From Cynocephalus volans (lineage: Eukaryota > Chordata > Mammalia > Dermoptera > Cynocephalidae), in NCBI RefSeq assembly GCF_027409185.1, contig NC_084463.1, positions 160,247,869 through 160,311,868 on the forward strand: a stretch of DNA of 64,000 nt. Reading direction: 5' to 3'. Every line of letters begins with the position of its first letter. Position 1 is the stretch's first letter. The notes under the pieces are model-generated. The model had not been told where the DNA came from, did not search any database, and was given only the letters and a program-made list of their open reading frames with translations. Shown here one piece after another: positions 32,276 to 43,816 of this stretch. The position numbers and the translations under genes were made by a program.

Positions 32276-32613
32276 TTTTAAAAAAATTTTACTTCTCAAT
32301 ATACATTGTAGTTGATTTTCATGCCCCTTTACCCATTCCTCTCCACCCCCTCCCCTGCCCACCCACATCATATCTGTTCACTTGACTTAAACAGTTCAAG
32401 GGATTTTTGTGGTTATTCTGTCTTCCCCCACCAACCCTTGATTTGTTTGTGTGTTTATTTATTTGTTTACTTTTAGCTCCCACAAATAAGTGAGAACATG
32501 TGGTATTTCTCTTTCTGTGCCTGACTTGTTTCACTTAATATAATTTTCTCTAAGTCCATCCACATTGTTGTGAACAGTAGGTAGTATTTCATTCTTTTTT
32601 ATAGCAGAGTAGT
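32276..32613 (-). mobile_element. L1 LINE 3' end, 5' truncated
   Basis: Antisense L1 3'UTR and ORF2 end (CCCACAAATAAGTGAGAAC is the antisense of the SLIGG end). Target duplication AAGAATCTGCATT at 32263-32275 and 32614-32626. Located in BATF2 intron 2, about 320 bp 3' of exon 2. Confidence 0.93.
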
Positions 32614-32939
32614 AAGAATCTGCATTCTAACAAGTGCCGCAGCTGGCCTCTGTGTTGGGTTCTCCCGATTTGCCTCCATTTCCTGTCTCCCTTCCCCTAG
32701 ACTGGGGTGGCCTTGAGGACAGGACCGGGCTGAGGATGCACCCTCGGTCCTTGAAGCCCAATGTGTACCTGCTCAACACCCAGAAATTTCCAGATCTCAG
32801 CTGCAGGACTCTTTCCTTCTCCCAAACTCAGGGGACCCGGGAAAATACAGCAGTTTATGGGAGAACTGCTCCCAGGCAGGGGGATAAGTGGCTGGGCCAG
32901 GTAAGCAGGGGCAGGGACGGGAAGGGAGGGCATTCCCAC

Positions 32940-33044
32940 CTGGTGCAGGGCATCCGCCTTATCCGTGTGCTTCTGCCGGCTGCGCTGGGCGGCGACCCGG
33001 TTCTTATGTCTCTTCTTCAGGTGCCTCTGCTTCTCCTCAGAATC
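32940..33044 (-). CDS. BATF2: BATF2 coding exon 2 (basic region of the bZIP)
   Basis: Acceptor CTTGCAG, 35 codons in phase 0, donor CACCAG|GTGGGA. The peptide DSEEKQRHLKKRHKNRV then AAQRSRQKHTDKADALHQ is the DNA-contacting basic region and the start of the zipper, with the invariant Asn, Ala-Ala, Ser and Arg. It joins exon 3 to give ALHQ-QHESLEK, as in the family. Confidence 0.97.
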
Positions 33045-33589
33045 CTGCAAGGCACCGGCCAGAGGGCTCAGGGGTCCCTGCAGGGGCTTGCACCCTCTGT
33101 CCTGGATGGCCGTTTGTAAAGCCAAGTCCTTCCCCTTGAGTCAAGTCCCTGAGCGTCCCTGTTCTCCTAGGAGCCTCTTGTGCCCCCGCAGCACCTGCAC
33201 CCCATCATGGGCACTCCTTGTAATGTCAGCTTCACCAGAGTCTCTCTCACACATCACAGGGGGCAGGTGGGAAGCTGTGGAGCCCAGCATTGGAACCCAG
33301 AGAGAACTGACTCTAAACCCCATACCCCATTCTGAGCAAGTCACCCACTTCTCTGAGTCGGTCACCTCATCTGTACAATGGAGGCACCACAGCACTTTGC
33401 TTACAGGCTGCTGTGAGCAGTAGAGGACACCATAGCATGGCAGCCCAGAGCTGGCCAGCAGGTAGGGAAGGTCCATTGTGATTCCAATTGCTTTTGTTGC
33501 CACAGTCAAGGTGTTGATTTTCCTAATCTTGAGCTCAGGGTCTGATTTCGGTCCCACATGTCCATTCCCAGCTCAGGCCCAAAGCTGAT

Positions 33590-33735
33590 ATTCCCTACTC
33601 GATAAATATTTATTAAGCACCTACAACATGCCAGGTTCTAAGCTACGGGGATACAACAGTGAACAAAACAGAGGACGAAAATCCCTGCCCTCAAAGTGCT
33701 TGCATTCCCGTGGGGCAGCAGCCTAGAAGGAATGA
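33590..33735 (-). mobile_element. L2 LINE 3' end, antisense
   Basis: 'ataaatatttattaagcacctacaacatgccaggttctaagctacggggatacaacagtgaacaaaacag' in BATF2 intron 1. Confidence 0.85.
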
Positions 33736-34486
33736 ATGGAGAGCCCCTTCTGACTCAAGAGTGGACTCCAGGGCTGACAATTGTGTCAGTTTCATCAATG
33801 AAACTTAAAAGAAATGTTTAACCCGAATGCCTAGAGCTCCAGAAAGTCAGGGTAAGAGGGTCTGTTGAAGACCTCATAGCCAGACCCCACCCCAGGTCAC
33901 TCTGGTGGTGGGGGGGAGTTCAGTGTAAGGATCTCAGGCAAGACCCCGACCGTCCTGGCTGAGGACTCTGTGCTCCTAGGTTCATGCTACAGCTCCACCC
34001 TGGCCACATGCTCAAGTTCATGGCCATAGCAGGCTCATTTTAGACACTGGGGCACCAAGAACTGGAGGCTGGGGGAAGGACCTACAGAGGGGGAAGAGCA
34101 GAGGCTCAGGCATCTGGGTCCCAGAGAGGGACAGGGCCTCCAAGGGAAACCATGGTCGAGGGAATCTAGCCAGGGAAGAGAAGGCTCCTGAAAGGGAAGT
34201 GAGGGAAGAACAGGTGGATTAGAAAAGAGCAGGCATCCAGAGGCCAAGTTCTGAACTGGAGGCTGGATCTGCAATACAAGAGCTGGAAAGGCCTCATTCC
34301 AACCTCCTGACTTTTCAGGGGAAGAAAGTGAGACCCAGAGAGGGTATGTGTGGAGCCCTCGGTCACACAGCCTGTGGACACAAAGTTGGGACGAGGAGCT
34401 TCCGAGTGCAGCCCTCACTATCTGGGTGCTGGGGACCCTCGGGCATATTCCCCTTCTCATCCCCAACCCTTGTCCCCTGTACTCAC

Positions 34487-34525
34487 TGTCCCGGTCAGCA
34501 GCCCATCGACCCCGCAGAGGTGCAT
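34487..34525 (-). CDS. BATF2: BATF2 coding exon 1 (13 codons)
   Basis: ATG (34525-34523) then CACCTCTGCGGGGTCGATGG..., ending GGGACA|GTGAGT. The peptide is MHLCGVDGLLTGT, matching the BATF2 N-terminus. Phase 0 to exon 2. Found by searching for the expected start, since it is far too short to be an evident open frame. Confidence 0.93.
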
Positions 34526-34621
34526 TGCTTAGGCAGGGGGAGCAGGCTCACTCCGCTGGTCCTGGGTGTTCCTCAGCAGCTGTGATGTCCCAGTGCCCTC
34601 TGGGGGCCCAAGGAAGTGACA

Positions 34622-34634
34622 GCTTTTTAAATCT
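34622..34634 (-). promoter_or_regulatory. BATF2: TATA-like AT tract upstream of BATF2
   Basis: On the minus strand GATTTAAAAAGC lies about 100 bp 5' of the ATG, between it and the ISRE. A possible TATA-like element; the transcription start was not determined. Confidence 0.4.
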
Positions 34635-34663
34635 CTAGTGACCACTCCACCCCCAGCAAGCCA

Positions 34664-34677
34664 AGTTTCAGTTTCTC
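34664..34677. promoter_or_regulatory. BATF2: ISRE in the BATF2 promoter
   Basis: AGTTTCAGTTTCTC fits the interferon-stimulated response element consensus AGTTTCNNTTTCNC without mismatch. It lies 139 bp 5' of the BATF2 ATG. BATF2 is an interferon-induced gene, so the site makes sense as a STAT1-STAT2-IRF9 or IRF target. Confidence 0.82.
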
Positions 34678-34728
34678 CTAAAGCCGCCAGCTGCTCAGAA
34701 TCCCTGGCTCAGGGTTGCTCACGTGGCT

Positions 34729-34737
34729 GGAATTTCC
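34729..34737. promoter_or_regulatory. BATF2: kappaB-like palindrome GGAATTTCC
   Basis: GGAATTTCC lies about 52 bp further upstream of the ISRE, compatible with NF-kappaB (or GAS-like) input. Seen as sequence only. Confidence 0.5.
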
Positions 34738-34929
34738 TAACATGAACTGGCCTTCCGGTTGGGCCCCTTCTGTGGGAGGAGGCCAGTAAAGGGTGGAGAG
34801 GAGGCAGAAACAAAGGCCAGGTGTGGGGAGGATGTTCTGGGAGAGAGGGCAGGCTGCCAGGAACAGAGTCGAGAGGAGAAGACAGTGGGGATTGAGGGCT
34901 CATGTGGGGTATGGCAGAGCCCCTGGGCT

Positions 34930-35110
34930 CTGGAATTGGGGGAGTCCAGGTTTACAGCCCACTTTGGAGCTGTGCAGCTTTGAGAAGATGACTCACCCTC
35001 CCTGAGCCTTAGTTTCCTCATCTGTAAAGGGTGGGAGTTGGGGAGGCAGGGGGATGGTACAAATACCCACTCCTAGGCTTGATAAACAAGAACTAAGCGA
35101 GATAATACAG
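34930..35110 (+). mobile_element. MIR SINE
   Basis: 'gctgtgcagctttgagaagatgactcaccctccctgagccttagtttcctcatctgtaaagg' is the MIR core. Confidence 0.85.
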
Positions 35111-35324
35111 CCACCCCAAACCCTCTGAGACCGATATTGAAGCATGTCTGCAAAAAACAAGCAATGGTCCTTAAATAGAACAGATGGATAAATTACTGTG
35201 TTTTCTTACAACAGACCACGTAGCAGTGAGAGAGTGATGTCTAGTGGTTAGGAGCTCAGCTACATGACTTGGGTTCATAACTTCACCTTTTTGTGCCTCT
35301 GTTTCCAAATGGTGAAAAGGGGAT

Positions 35325-35734
35325 TGTATTAGTCCATTTTTGTTGCTTATACAAAAATACACGGAACTGGGTGATCTATAAAGAAAATGAAATTTATTGC
35401 TTACAGTTTCTGAGGCTGGGAAGTCCAAAGTCCATCTGGTGGTAGCAACAGTGACCCAGGGGTCTCACATTGCAAGATGGTGGAAGAGCAAGAGACAGAC
35501 TCTCTTCTTTTAAAGCCCTCAGAACCACACTCCTGATCACCATTTTTAATCCATTCACTACTGCACAGTCCTACAATCCAATCACCTCTTCAAGGCTCCA
35601 CTTTTCAATTACCATCATAGGATTTCCCACCCTCTTAACGATCACAGTGGGGACTAAGTTTCTAATACATAAAACTTGGGGGACACAATTCAAGCTTCAA
35701 TGAGTTTTGAGGGGACATAATTCAAACCACTACG
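35325..35734 (-). mobile_element. MaLR-type (MST-like) solo LTR, second copy of the 7047-7471 family
   Basis: TGTATTAGTCC...CCACTACG on the plus strand is the reverse complement of the LTR at 7047. The 5-bp duplication GGGAT lies at 35320-35324 and 35735-35739. Confidence 0.87.
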
Positions 35735-35839
35735 GGGATAGAATTAATTTTTTTGTGAATTAAATGAGCTAAGGCAGGTAAGTCACCTGAAACCATGCCT
35801 GGTAGAGACAGCAAGGCCTCAACAAACATTCACAATTAT

Positions 35840-36650
35840 TATACAAAGGAAGATTTGAAGCTGCACTTACCATCTAAAAAATGCCTAAAGTCTAAGACAT
35901 CCAATTGTACAGAAATAGGAAGCTGCAACAAGATCTGAACAATATGATAAAATTTCTATAAGGTTTAATAATAAGGATATGTAACTCTGACTTTTTTTGT
36001 TTGTTTTTTATTGTTTTTTTTTTTTTTCTTTTTGTTGTTGTTTCTTTTTGTTCATTTCTTCAGACATGGAACTATGTTATAAAAGTATAAAATATGCATG
36101 GGAATGAGAAACAAAATTCAGAGATCCGTGGTGGGGGAGGGATGGGCTGAGGGGGCCACATAGGGACTTCAGTTGTGTCTGTGGTGTTTTATCGCTTAAA
36201 CTATGGGAACGCTAATATCTCTGTGATATTATTACCTACAGTTTGGGGTGTACCTGAAATGTTTCATAATAAAAAAATTTTTAAAGACCCAGCAAATCCT
36301 GGAGCCCCAGGCAAACCTGCATGGATGGTGTTGTACGTCTAAGAGAGACCAGGCTTGGATGAGACTTCTGTTTGGGTGACAGAGGAGCCAGTAATCCCTG
36401 TCCAGGAACAGCATGTACGGTGTAGGGTCCTATGGTCTGGTCACTAGAGCATCCTTAGGTTTGTGCCTGAGTCCCTAGGGTTCAAGGCTGATGATGTGGG
36501 ATCACAAAGATGACAAATACTGCAGATATGATCTTCTAATAGGTGATGGTGGCCTGGAGTGCTGTGCTGAGGAGTTCACGGCTGCCTCTGAGCTTCTTAG
36601 AAGAGCACTGCAATAGGTTAGCAATGTCTGCCACGCCATGATTGATTAGT
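35840..36650. other. Intergenic, T-rich stretch, nothing assigned
   Basis: Poly-T/TTTG-rich segment at about 35990-36060; the rest is unrecognised. Confidence 0.35.
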
Positions 36651-36689
36651 GATGTCTGCCATGAGCAGAGGTGAGGAGTGCTGTCACCA

Positions 36690-36960
36690 TCTGCTCTTCC
36701 TAGAACCAGCCACAAGACAAGTCTGGGCTTTAGAGTCAGAAGGCCTGACTCCCAGTCCTGGCACTTCGCTCACCAGGTTCATCATCTGGAGCCTCAATGT
36801 TCTCACATGTAAACTGGGGCTGGCAAAGAAGTCAAACCTGTTTCACAGAGTTGTCTTGAAGATGGGAAGGAAAGACATGAGAAGCTCTCTGAATATTGTA
36901 CAGAGATATCCCCCTCCTGAGATTTGTGGCAACATATTTTGGATTCTAGCATTATTAATG
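36690..36960 (+). mobile_element. MIR SINE
   Basis: 'ctttagagtcagaaggcctgactcccagtcctggcac...atctggagcctcaatgttctcacatgtaaactggggctgg' in MIR order. Confidence 0.75.
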
Positions 36961-37222
36961 CAAGCTTATAATTAAAAACACCCAGGTGGGCAGGATTGGG
37001 CATGACATTGGGCCTTGCCCTCCTTGCTTCCAAGGGGCCTAGGGGTAGAGGCTGAAGTGAGGCTTCTCCTCTTTCTCCAAATTATTTTTGTTTCCCAGAA
37101 ACTTGGAGGGCTGGGGCATCTTGCCTGAGGCGGGCACCTGAGGGGCTCATTAAGCACAGTCTATAGGCACCACAGGGAGCCGTCTGAGGAGGCTTGTGCA
37201 TGATGTAACCAAGAAAAATCAC

Positions 37223-37223
<1 letters not shown>

Positions 37224-37279
<56 letters not shown>

Positions 37280-37287
37280 CGCGCGCA
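37224..37287. repeat. (GT)n-(GC)n tract
   Basis: About 23 GT units followed by about 8 GC units and ACGTGTGT: a long, uninterrupted alternating purine-pyrimidine run. Confidence 0.97.
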
Positions 37288-37482
37288 CGTGTGTGGCTAG
37301 GACCCGTGGATCCCCACCCCAAGCCTGGACCCCAGTTCTTCCCCCTCCAGACCCCGGTGTCAGGTAGAAGGGTGACAAGCAGCAGGTGTGGCTCCTCCCT
37401 GGAGGCCACTGCCCTGGAGGAAGACCCCCAAGAGGTGGACGCCCTCCCAGGCTGGTAGGGCCATTCACTCTGACCCCTCACT

Positions 37483-37785
37483 AGGCTGGAAGTCCAAGAT
37501 CAAGGTGACAGCAGATTCAGTTCCTGGTGAGAGCCTTCTTCTTTCTGACTTGCAGATGGCTGCCTTCTTGCTGTGTCCTCGCATGGGGTGGGGGCAGGGG
37601 GGAGAGAGAGCATGAGTGAGCGAGCTCTGGTCTCTCTGTCTTCTTGTAAAAACACTAATCCCATCATCTAAATCTAATTACCTCCTAAAGTCCCCATCTC
37701 CAATACCATCATATCAAGGGTAGGCACTTCAACATACCCGTATGAGTTTTGGTGGTGACACACAAATATTCATTCACAAATATTC
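37483..37785 (-). mobile_element. MaLR-type LTR fragment, antisense
   Basis: 'ctggaagtccaagatcaaggtgacagcag', 'taaaaacactaatcccatcatc', 'taattacctcctaaagtccccatctccaataccatcat' in antisense MLT1/MST order. Confidence 0.8.
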
Positions 37786-38639
37786 AGTACACAGCAGAGG
37801 GTAAGGAAACTAATATCCAGAGAGGCAATGTCACCCCACAGGAGGGGGCAGAGCTGGAGGGAGAACACACCCTATCTCCTCCCAGCCCTTGGGCCCTCTC
37901 CACACCCACCTTGGAAGGGCCTGGGCCAGTAGTCCAAAGCCAGTAGCCCTGGTAAGTGGAAACGTGGAGGCTTCCCAAATGCCAGAGTTACAGAGATCCT
38001 GGGTGACAGGATCTTTGCCTATTTTGCTCTCTGAAGTGTCTCTGTGCCTCCAACACTGCCTTCACATAATAGATGCTCAATTAATGAATAAATGAATGAA
38101 AGTCAGGCAGGCAGCTTGCCCCCCAGGAACCCCAAAACTTTCCTGAGTAAAGTAATTTCTGCTTTACTCATTCCCATAGGAACTGCCCTGGGTTTCTGGA
38201 GGACTCTCCCCAACCAAACTCATTTCACTGATGAGGAAACTGAGGCATAGGGAGGAGACAGTCACGTGGCTGATTTGGGAGAAGCCAGGATGCATTGATG
38301 CCCCATTCCAATTCCTGCTTACACCTCCTGGGTTTGGATAGATGCTGCCCAGGGATGAGGACCCCTCAGGATGCACCACGTGCATCCCTCATTTTAGGGC
38401 TGGCCTCCTCAGGTCACCTTGAGGGAGTGACAGACGACAGATAGCAGAGAGATAAGCCAGGTGGCTGCTGGTCGGGCAAGGCTGGCTATTGACAGTGTGC
38501 CTGCATGGAAGCTTAGCATGGAGGAGTTTACAACCCAAGGGGGTGTGGGACACACCTGTTGGGGAGGTCACTTTCTGTTGGGGAGGTAAGGGAAGGCTTT
38601 CCAGAGCAAGAGCTCTGTGGGAGGGACACTAAAGGATGG

Positions 38640-38800
38640 GAAGGCTCTATCCCAGGGCCTGAAACTTGTTTTGGGGCAAGTCACATAGCCAACCTTGTTA
38701 TGCCTCATCTGTAAAATGGGAAAATAATATAAGGATTTGGTGAAGTAATATATGTAATGGGCTTAGAACAGTGCCTGGCACACAGTAAGTCACACAAGTG
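38640..38800 (+). mobile_element. MIR SINE
   Basis: 'caagtcacatagccaaccttgttatgcctcatctgtaaaatggg...acagtgcctggcacacagtaag'. Confidence 0.75.
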
Positions 38801-39150
38801 TCTGTTAAACTTTTAACAAAGGGACCCAATAAATAGCTGATGAATTTTTTTTCACTCAACAACAGGTTTGTATTTTGTTTCACTATTATTTATTTTAAGA
38901 AAAAAGATAATGTGATGCAAGAACAAGGATGAGTTTGTTTTCCTAATGAAATACCTTTTTAATGAAAAAGAAAGTTAATGATTGTGTACATGTGTGAGAA
39001 GCAGCACTTAATATCTGATGTCAATTGCTCAAGATTTTTCACTTACAAAGGAGTCTTGATAAGAGATGGGAATTTGGGCTTCTCTGAATTCTTAGTTTTC
39101 CTTACTTAACCTTTTACTGTCATTTGTTGTCCTCAGAGTGGACTTGCCTT
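38800..39150. other. BATF2-ARL2 intergenic, nothing recognised
   Basis: AT-rich, no element supported apart from the CYN that follows. Confidence 0.35.
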
Positions 39151-39152
39151 CA

Positions 39153-39257
39153 TATATATATATATATATTTTTTTTTTTGGCGGCTGGCATGGGGATGCA
39201 AACCCTTGACCTTGGTGTTATAACACCGTGCTCTGACCAACTGAGCTAACCGGCCAG
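39153..39257 (-). mobile_element. CYN SINE, monomer
   Basis: (AT)n-T12 tail, GGCGGCTGGCATGGGGATGCAAACCCTTGACC...GAGCTAACCGGCCAGCC; CTTGCCTT flanks. Confidence 0.94.
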
Positions 39258-40520
39258 CCTTGCCTTAATTTTGTACAGTGTTGGAGTAAACGAAGTATTC
39301 TCCGTGCAGTCTTCTGTGAAGTCTTCACTGGGAGGTGGTACACATCTGTGTTACACGAGTCTCTTGCCCCTATAAAAGATCTAATTCAAACTTAAGTTAT
39401 TGCGAGTCCAGAGTATACCAGCTTCAGCCACTGCTGGATCGTGATGACCAAACAACGTCATCAGGAGTCCGTCTCTCACCTTACCTGTTCTCCTCGGGGC
39501 TGGCTACATTCTCAGGCAGGGCCCACTCGTGGTAGATGATGGTCACCAGAAACACCAGCTTAGCTGCCTCAGGACAGAGACATCCCCCACCCTCTGCCAC
39601 TTTCCCAATAGTTCCAACAAAGGTCCCAGGCCTGGCTCTCCTTGGTCTGGCTTGGGTCATGTGCCAATTCCTGACATCAGTTACTGTGGCCAGAGAATAA
39701 GGTGAGACTGTCAAGGCTGGGGTCCCAGGTCCATGCTGGAGCCCGGGGAGGCTCAACCATAGGGACTAGGGAGTGTGGAAGGGGCATCTCCCAAGGGCAT
39801 CTGGGTGCTACTGGTGGAGGAAGGGTGAGTGGGTGCTGGGCTGATGCAGAGGGTGCAGGAGAGCAGCTCAGATTCAGATGTGAGGGGGCTGCTCCTTCAC
39901 AGTACATCCCTTGCCCCAGTCACCTCCCCGGGGGGATGGACTCGAATCCCCACTTGTCCCTGACACCAAGCCTCTCACTCTTTCCAGTACCTCACCCCTG
40001 CCCGAGCTGGAGAGGATGGGGCCTGTGGGCAGGAAGGCAAAGGCTAGCTGAGGGGATGATTCCTGAGGAACTGAATGCTGGCCAGGGAGTGGGGGCAGTG
40101 ACATCGTGGTGACTCCCCAGGGAGCGGGGAGCACAGACTTTCACTTTCAGCACAGTACTTTGTGAGCACATGGTGAGGGTTCATTAGAGTCTGCAAATAG
40201 CCGGGACTCCCAGGACTGGGTGACTTCACCAGGGGTTCTGTGAAGTCACCAGCACCGAGTCCCCGGTGCTGATGGAGAAGAAGCGGGAGCTGGCACACTG
40301 ACTCCCACTCAGCGCCCCCCGCCCCTGCAGGCCTGCTGCCCAAGCTTTGTGCTCCTGATCCTCTGCTATTGCTTCACTGCACACATCCTTCTGGGAAGTT
40401 GACTGGAACGTTTGGGAATGGACAGGGATCATAAATAATAAACAGCTGAGCTCCAAAGAGTCAGTGGGCATTGACCACACCTCCTGGATTTTCTCAGGTA
40501 GTCCAAGCCCCACAGATACC
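39258..40520. other. BATF2-ARL2 intergenic, nothing recognised
   Basis: G/C-moderate sequence with several frames on both strands but no splice-site-bounded, family-like exon. Confidence 0.35.
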
Positions 40521-40524
40521 TGGG

Positions 40525-40700
40525 TTTAAACCCTTGCTCTGCCACTGTTAGCTGTGTGACCTTGGAAGAGGCCTTGGGTTTCTCTGGGTTTCAGTTTCCT
40601 TGTCTGTAAAATAGGGATAATACCCTCTCTTTGCCAGGGCTATCATGATGATTGAAAGCACATATGGAAAGAGGTCACCAGTGAGCTCAGAAAGGGCGAG
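40525..40700 (+). mobile_element. MIR SINE
   Basis: 'ctctgccactgttagctgtgtgaccttggaagagg...gggtttcagtttccttgtctgtaaaataggg', a clear MIR core. Confidence 0.88.
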
Positions 40701-41199
40701 TCCCCTCTGTCTTATCCCAGTGACCCTTAAAGACAGGAAGGCCTCATGTGGAGCCTGGTGTGGGGGAGCAGCCAGCCAGGGTCACAGTGCCAGTGCCTAG
40801 CAGGCTGGGATGGGCAGAGTGGGCTGGGGAATAAAGCCCAACCCAGTCTGGCCAGCAACTCACAATGCAACACAGGACAGCGCTGCCCTCAGAGACTTGG
40901 CACTAAGGATGGCACCAAGGTCACGGGAGCTCTGGCTGAGCAGGTCGGCAGTTGGTCACGGCCAGAGGACTTTAGAGATTGTCTGTCGAGTCTCCTTGTT
41001 TTATAACTGGGGAAGCCGATGCTCAGCAGGAGGAGGGGACTTGGCCAAGGGCAAGGAGGCAGCAGAGCCTCAGCATGCTCTCCTCAGCTTATTCCTCGCA
41101 GATCCAGCCATCGTCTTGGAGCCTAAAGTGGAAAAAATGGGGAACACACAGGGCACCCATGGAAGGGCTGTGGGTCAGCAGGAAAAGGATTGAGGGGTG

Positions 41200-42270
41200 C
41201 ACTGTTGAGAATGCGGCCTCCAGAAGCCCTGGAGCAGAGTCCCCGAAGCTGGGAAGGGAGCCCCTCCAGGAGAAAGGTTGGGAGGGGTCTCGGGAGGACT
41301 GGGTTCAGCTGCAGCTCATGTGCGCTGGGCTTTGGGGCCTCAGACAGCCTTGTGCCCTCTCTGGGCCTCAGTCTCCTCATATATAAAATGAAGGAATTTG
41401 GTAATGGATCTCTCAGGATCCCTCTTGCCATGCCAGCCTGAGGCCTCTTGGGAAAAAAGGATGCCTCCAAGCTGGAGGGGGACATTTTACAAAACGAGCT
41501 TCTGAACAATGCCCTGAGGGTGGGTGTTGTGGCCACCAGAGACCTGGGGTCCTCTCCCAGCACCGCCACTACCTGCCTTCCACTTTGGGCTGACACCCAT
41601 GGGGGTGCCTATGAGACGCCATCCTTGGTTTGGGCCTAGTGTGGGTGTTGGACTTCATGGGGGTTTCAGAGGGTGGGAGCTGGATCTGCCTTGGTTTGCG
41701 GGGAAAGAGAAGCCTGGTAGACAAACAGAGGGACTGGCTGATTGTTGCTTTATGTTGCTTTGCCCCCCACGGATTTGTCACCCCTCTTCCCCTGGGTGAT
41801 GCAGACGCAAAGGATTACTCAAAGCCCATCTCTTCTGAGCAGTGAGAGACCCCAAAGTGGTTAATCTTCCTGGGACCCTTCAGCAAGAGGCATCCCTTCC
41901 TTGGGAAATTAACCCCGAATTGGGGTTCTCTTCCTGCATCTATTTTCCAGACCAGGAAGTTACAGGAAGAGAACAGAGGTGGGGTTTTAGGCTGGTAATT
42001 TTCAGTGAAACAAGCCAGATGACATTCCAGTAAGGCAATTAGGTGATCTTACAGCAATTTCTCTGTATCTTTACATAACAATCTTCAGTATCTTTATATA
42101 ACAATCAGTAACTTGTCTGTCCTTGAGCCAGCAACCTTGTTGTACCACAAATCTTTATCTTACACCAGAGACTTTATAGCCTGAGGAAAATTTCCAGTCC
42201 TCCACAAGGTCAATATTTGAAACTGCAAGGCTTTGGAAAACCAGGCCCTGTGAAGTACATTTGCTTTAAG
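41200..42270. other. BATF2-ARL2 intergenic, weak MIR-like patch only
   Basis: A MIR-like 'ctctctgggcctcagtctcctcatatataaaatg' lies at about 41355-41395; nothing else recognised. Confidence 0.4.
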
Positions 42271-42280
42271 AATCCTCTAC

Positions 42281-42376
42281 AGCCAGTTAGCTCAGTTGGT
42301 TAGAGCACAGCCTTATAACACCAAGGTCCCAGGTTCAGATCCCTATATCAGCCAGCCACCACACACACACAAAAAG
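42281..42376 (+). mobile_element. CYN SINE, monomer
   Basis: CAGCCAGTTAGCTCAGTTGGTTAGAGC...CAGCCAGCCACC with a (CA)n-A5 tail. Confidence 0.92.
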
Positions 42377-42379
42377 GAT

Positions 42380-42930
42380 CTAAATCGCTGCCCTTGTGGA
42401 GTTTCCATTCTAGAGGGGAGAGAGGGAGATAATAAATGTAATAAATTAAGTAGATTACATAGTCTGGGAGGAGGCTGTAGGTGCCCTGGGGAAAATAGAG
42501 GCAGGTAAAAGATGGGGGAATGTGGGCTGGGGAGGTTCACATTTCAATAGCAGGGTTAGGCTGAACCTCATTAAGACATGTGAACAAAGACAATTTTTTC
42601 AAGACACTGAATATTTGAGCAAAGTACTGAAGAGGAGAGGGCAGTGACAGGGAGGTGTTGGTTGGGGGCAGAGGGGAGTGTGCACTCCAAGCCTGATGGG
42701 ATTGGTAAGGTGGGGAGCAGATTGGGGTGGGAAGCCACAGGGGCCTTGCAGTCTACTGACAACCTCGGCTCTTACTCTGAAAGACACAGGAGCATTGGAA
42801 GGCTCTGAGCGAGGGACATGATCTGACACCCAGGTTCCAAGGATTCCTGTGCCTTGGAGAGGGGGAGCAGGGAAACCAGTGAGGAGGCTGCTGCTGCAAT
42901 CCAGGCGAATGGAGGCTCTGGCAAGTGGAG
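42380..42930 (-). mobile_element. L2 LINE, antisense
   Basis: 'ctgcccttgtggagtttccattctagagggg', 'gggacatgatctgacac', 'gaggctgctgctgcaatccaggcg' in antisense L2 order. Confidence 0.8.
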
Positions 42931-43608
42931 AGAGTGGGAGCTGCCCCTGGGGTTGCTGAGTGAAGGCACAGCAGGGCACACCCAGCTGTTCTACTGGTCA
43001 GGCCAGGACCCCTAGAAACAAGCAAGGCAACCTCGCTCCCAAGGGTGCCACAGGCACCAGGTGAGGCAGACACGGGGGTTATTGGAAGAGCTCAGACTTT
43101 CAAGTCCTTACCAACTCCTACAGCTCTGGAAGGGCCTGAGGATGCCACGTGATCTTGGGTGGACGGCTGGGGGGTAACAGCTCGTTCCATGCCAGGCGGC
43201 TGGGCTAAGACAGCTAACAAAGATGCGTGGACACTGTGACTTGCTATCTGAGACGTTCAGCTGTGGCCTGCATGTGGTGCACACCCACTGACCAGCACTG
43301 GGGCCAGGACTGCCTGAGGATACTTAAGGCCTCCAGGGAGATGAGGGGTGGGAGTGGTAGAGCTGGCCAGGGCAGAAAAGGTCTGTACACAGTTGCCATT
43401 TCAGTGTTGAGGTGCACAGTCAACCTTCCAGTTCTTTGTTTACTAATCAATGGGACAAAACCTACGCTTGGGTGTGCTGCCACCAAGTGCCGGCTGATGA
43501 TGCCTCTGTCATGGGCATGTGGTCCAAAAAATAAGATCTGCATCGTGGATGTGTCTTACCAGAGGAAAAAAACAGGTTTTCTCTCTTCTCATTAAAATTA
43601 TAAATTTT

Positions 43609-43721
43609 GGGCTGGCTGGTTAGCTCAGTTAGTTAGGGTGCAGCTTTATAACACCCAGGTCATGGGGTTCGGATCCCCTTACTGGCCAGCCACCAAAAAA
43701 ACAAAGAAAGAAAAAAAATTG
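43609..43721 (+). mobile_element. CYN SINE, monomer
   Basis: GGGCTGGCTGGTTAGCTCAGTTAGTTAGGGTG...CTGGCCAGCCACC-A-rich tail. Confidence 0.94.
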
Positions 43722-43816
43722 TAACTTTATTTTAAACCACCTAATATAAACACTACAGTTTAAAAGAATAGAACAGAGGATTTGTCTAGAGCAAGCTTAA
43801 AAATAAATATTTAGAT

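Larger units (their letters stand above)
27360..34525 (-). other. BATF2: BATF2 gene, coding span (3 coding exons, 275 codons)
   Basis: BATF2 (also called SARI) is a nuclear basic leucine-zipper factor of the AP-1/BATF family. It pairs with JUN proteins and acts in interferon-driven macrophage and dendritic-cell transcription. Exons of 39, 105 and 684 coding bases all join in phase 0 with GT-AG introns of 1.4 and 4.9 kb. The protein runs from MHLCGVDGLL, through a basic region with the BATF-type N-R-x-A-A-x-x-S-R core (residues 28-36), into a leucine zipper. It ends in a long Pro/Ser-rich tail ending SSAQVHL. Length 275 agrees with my memory of 274 for human. An ISRE sits about 140 bp upstream of the ATG. 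The large intron 2 is filled with L2, CYN, MLT1 and L1 insertions. Neighbours MAJIN, ARL2 and SNX15 are in the order I recall from human. Confidence 0.95.
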
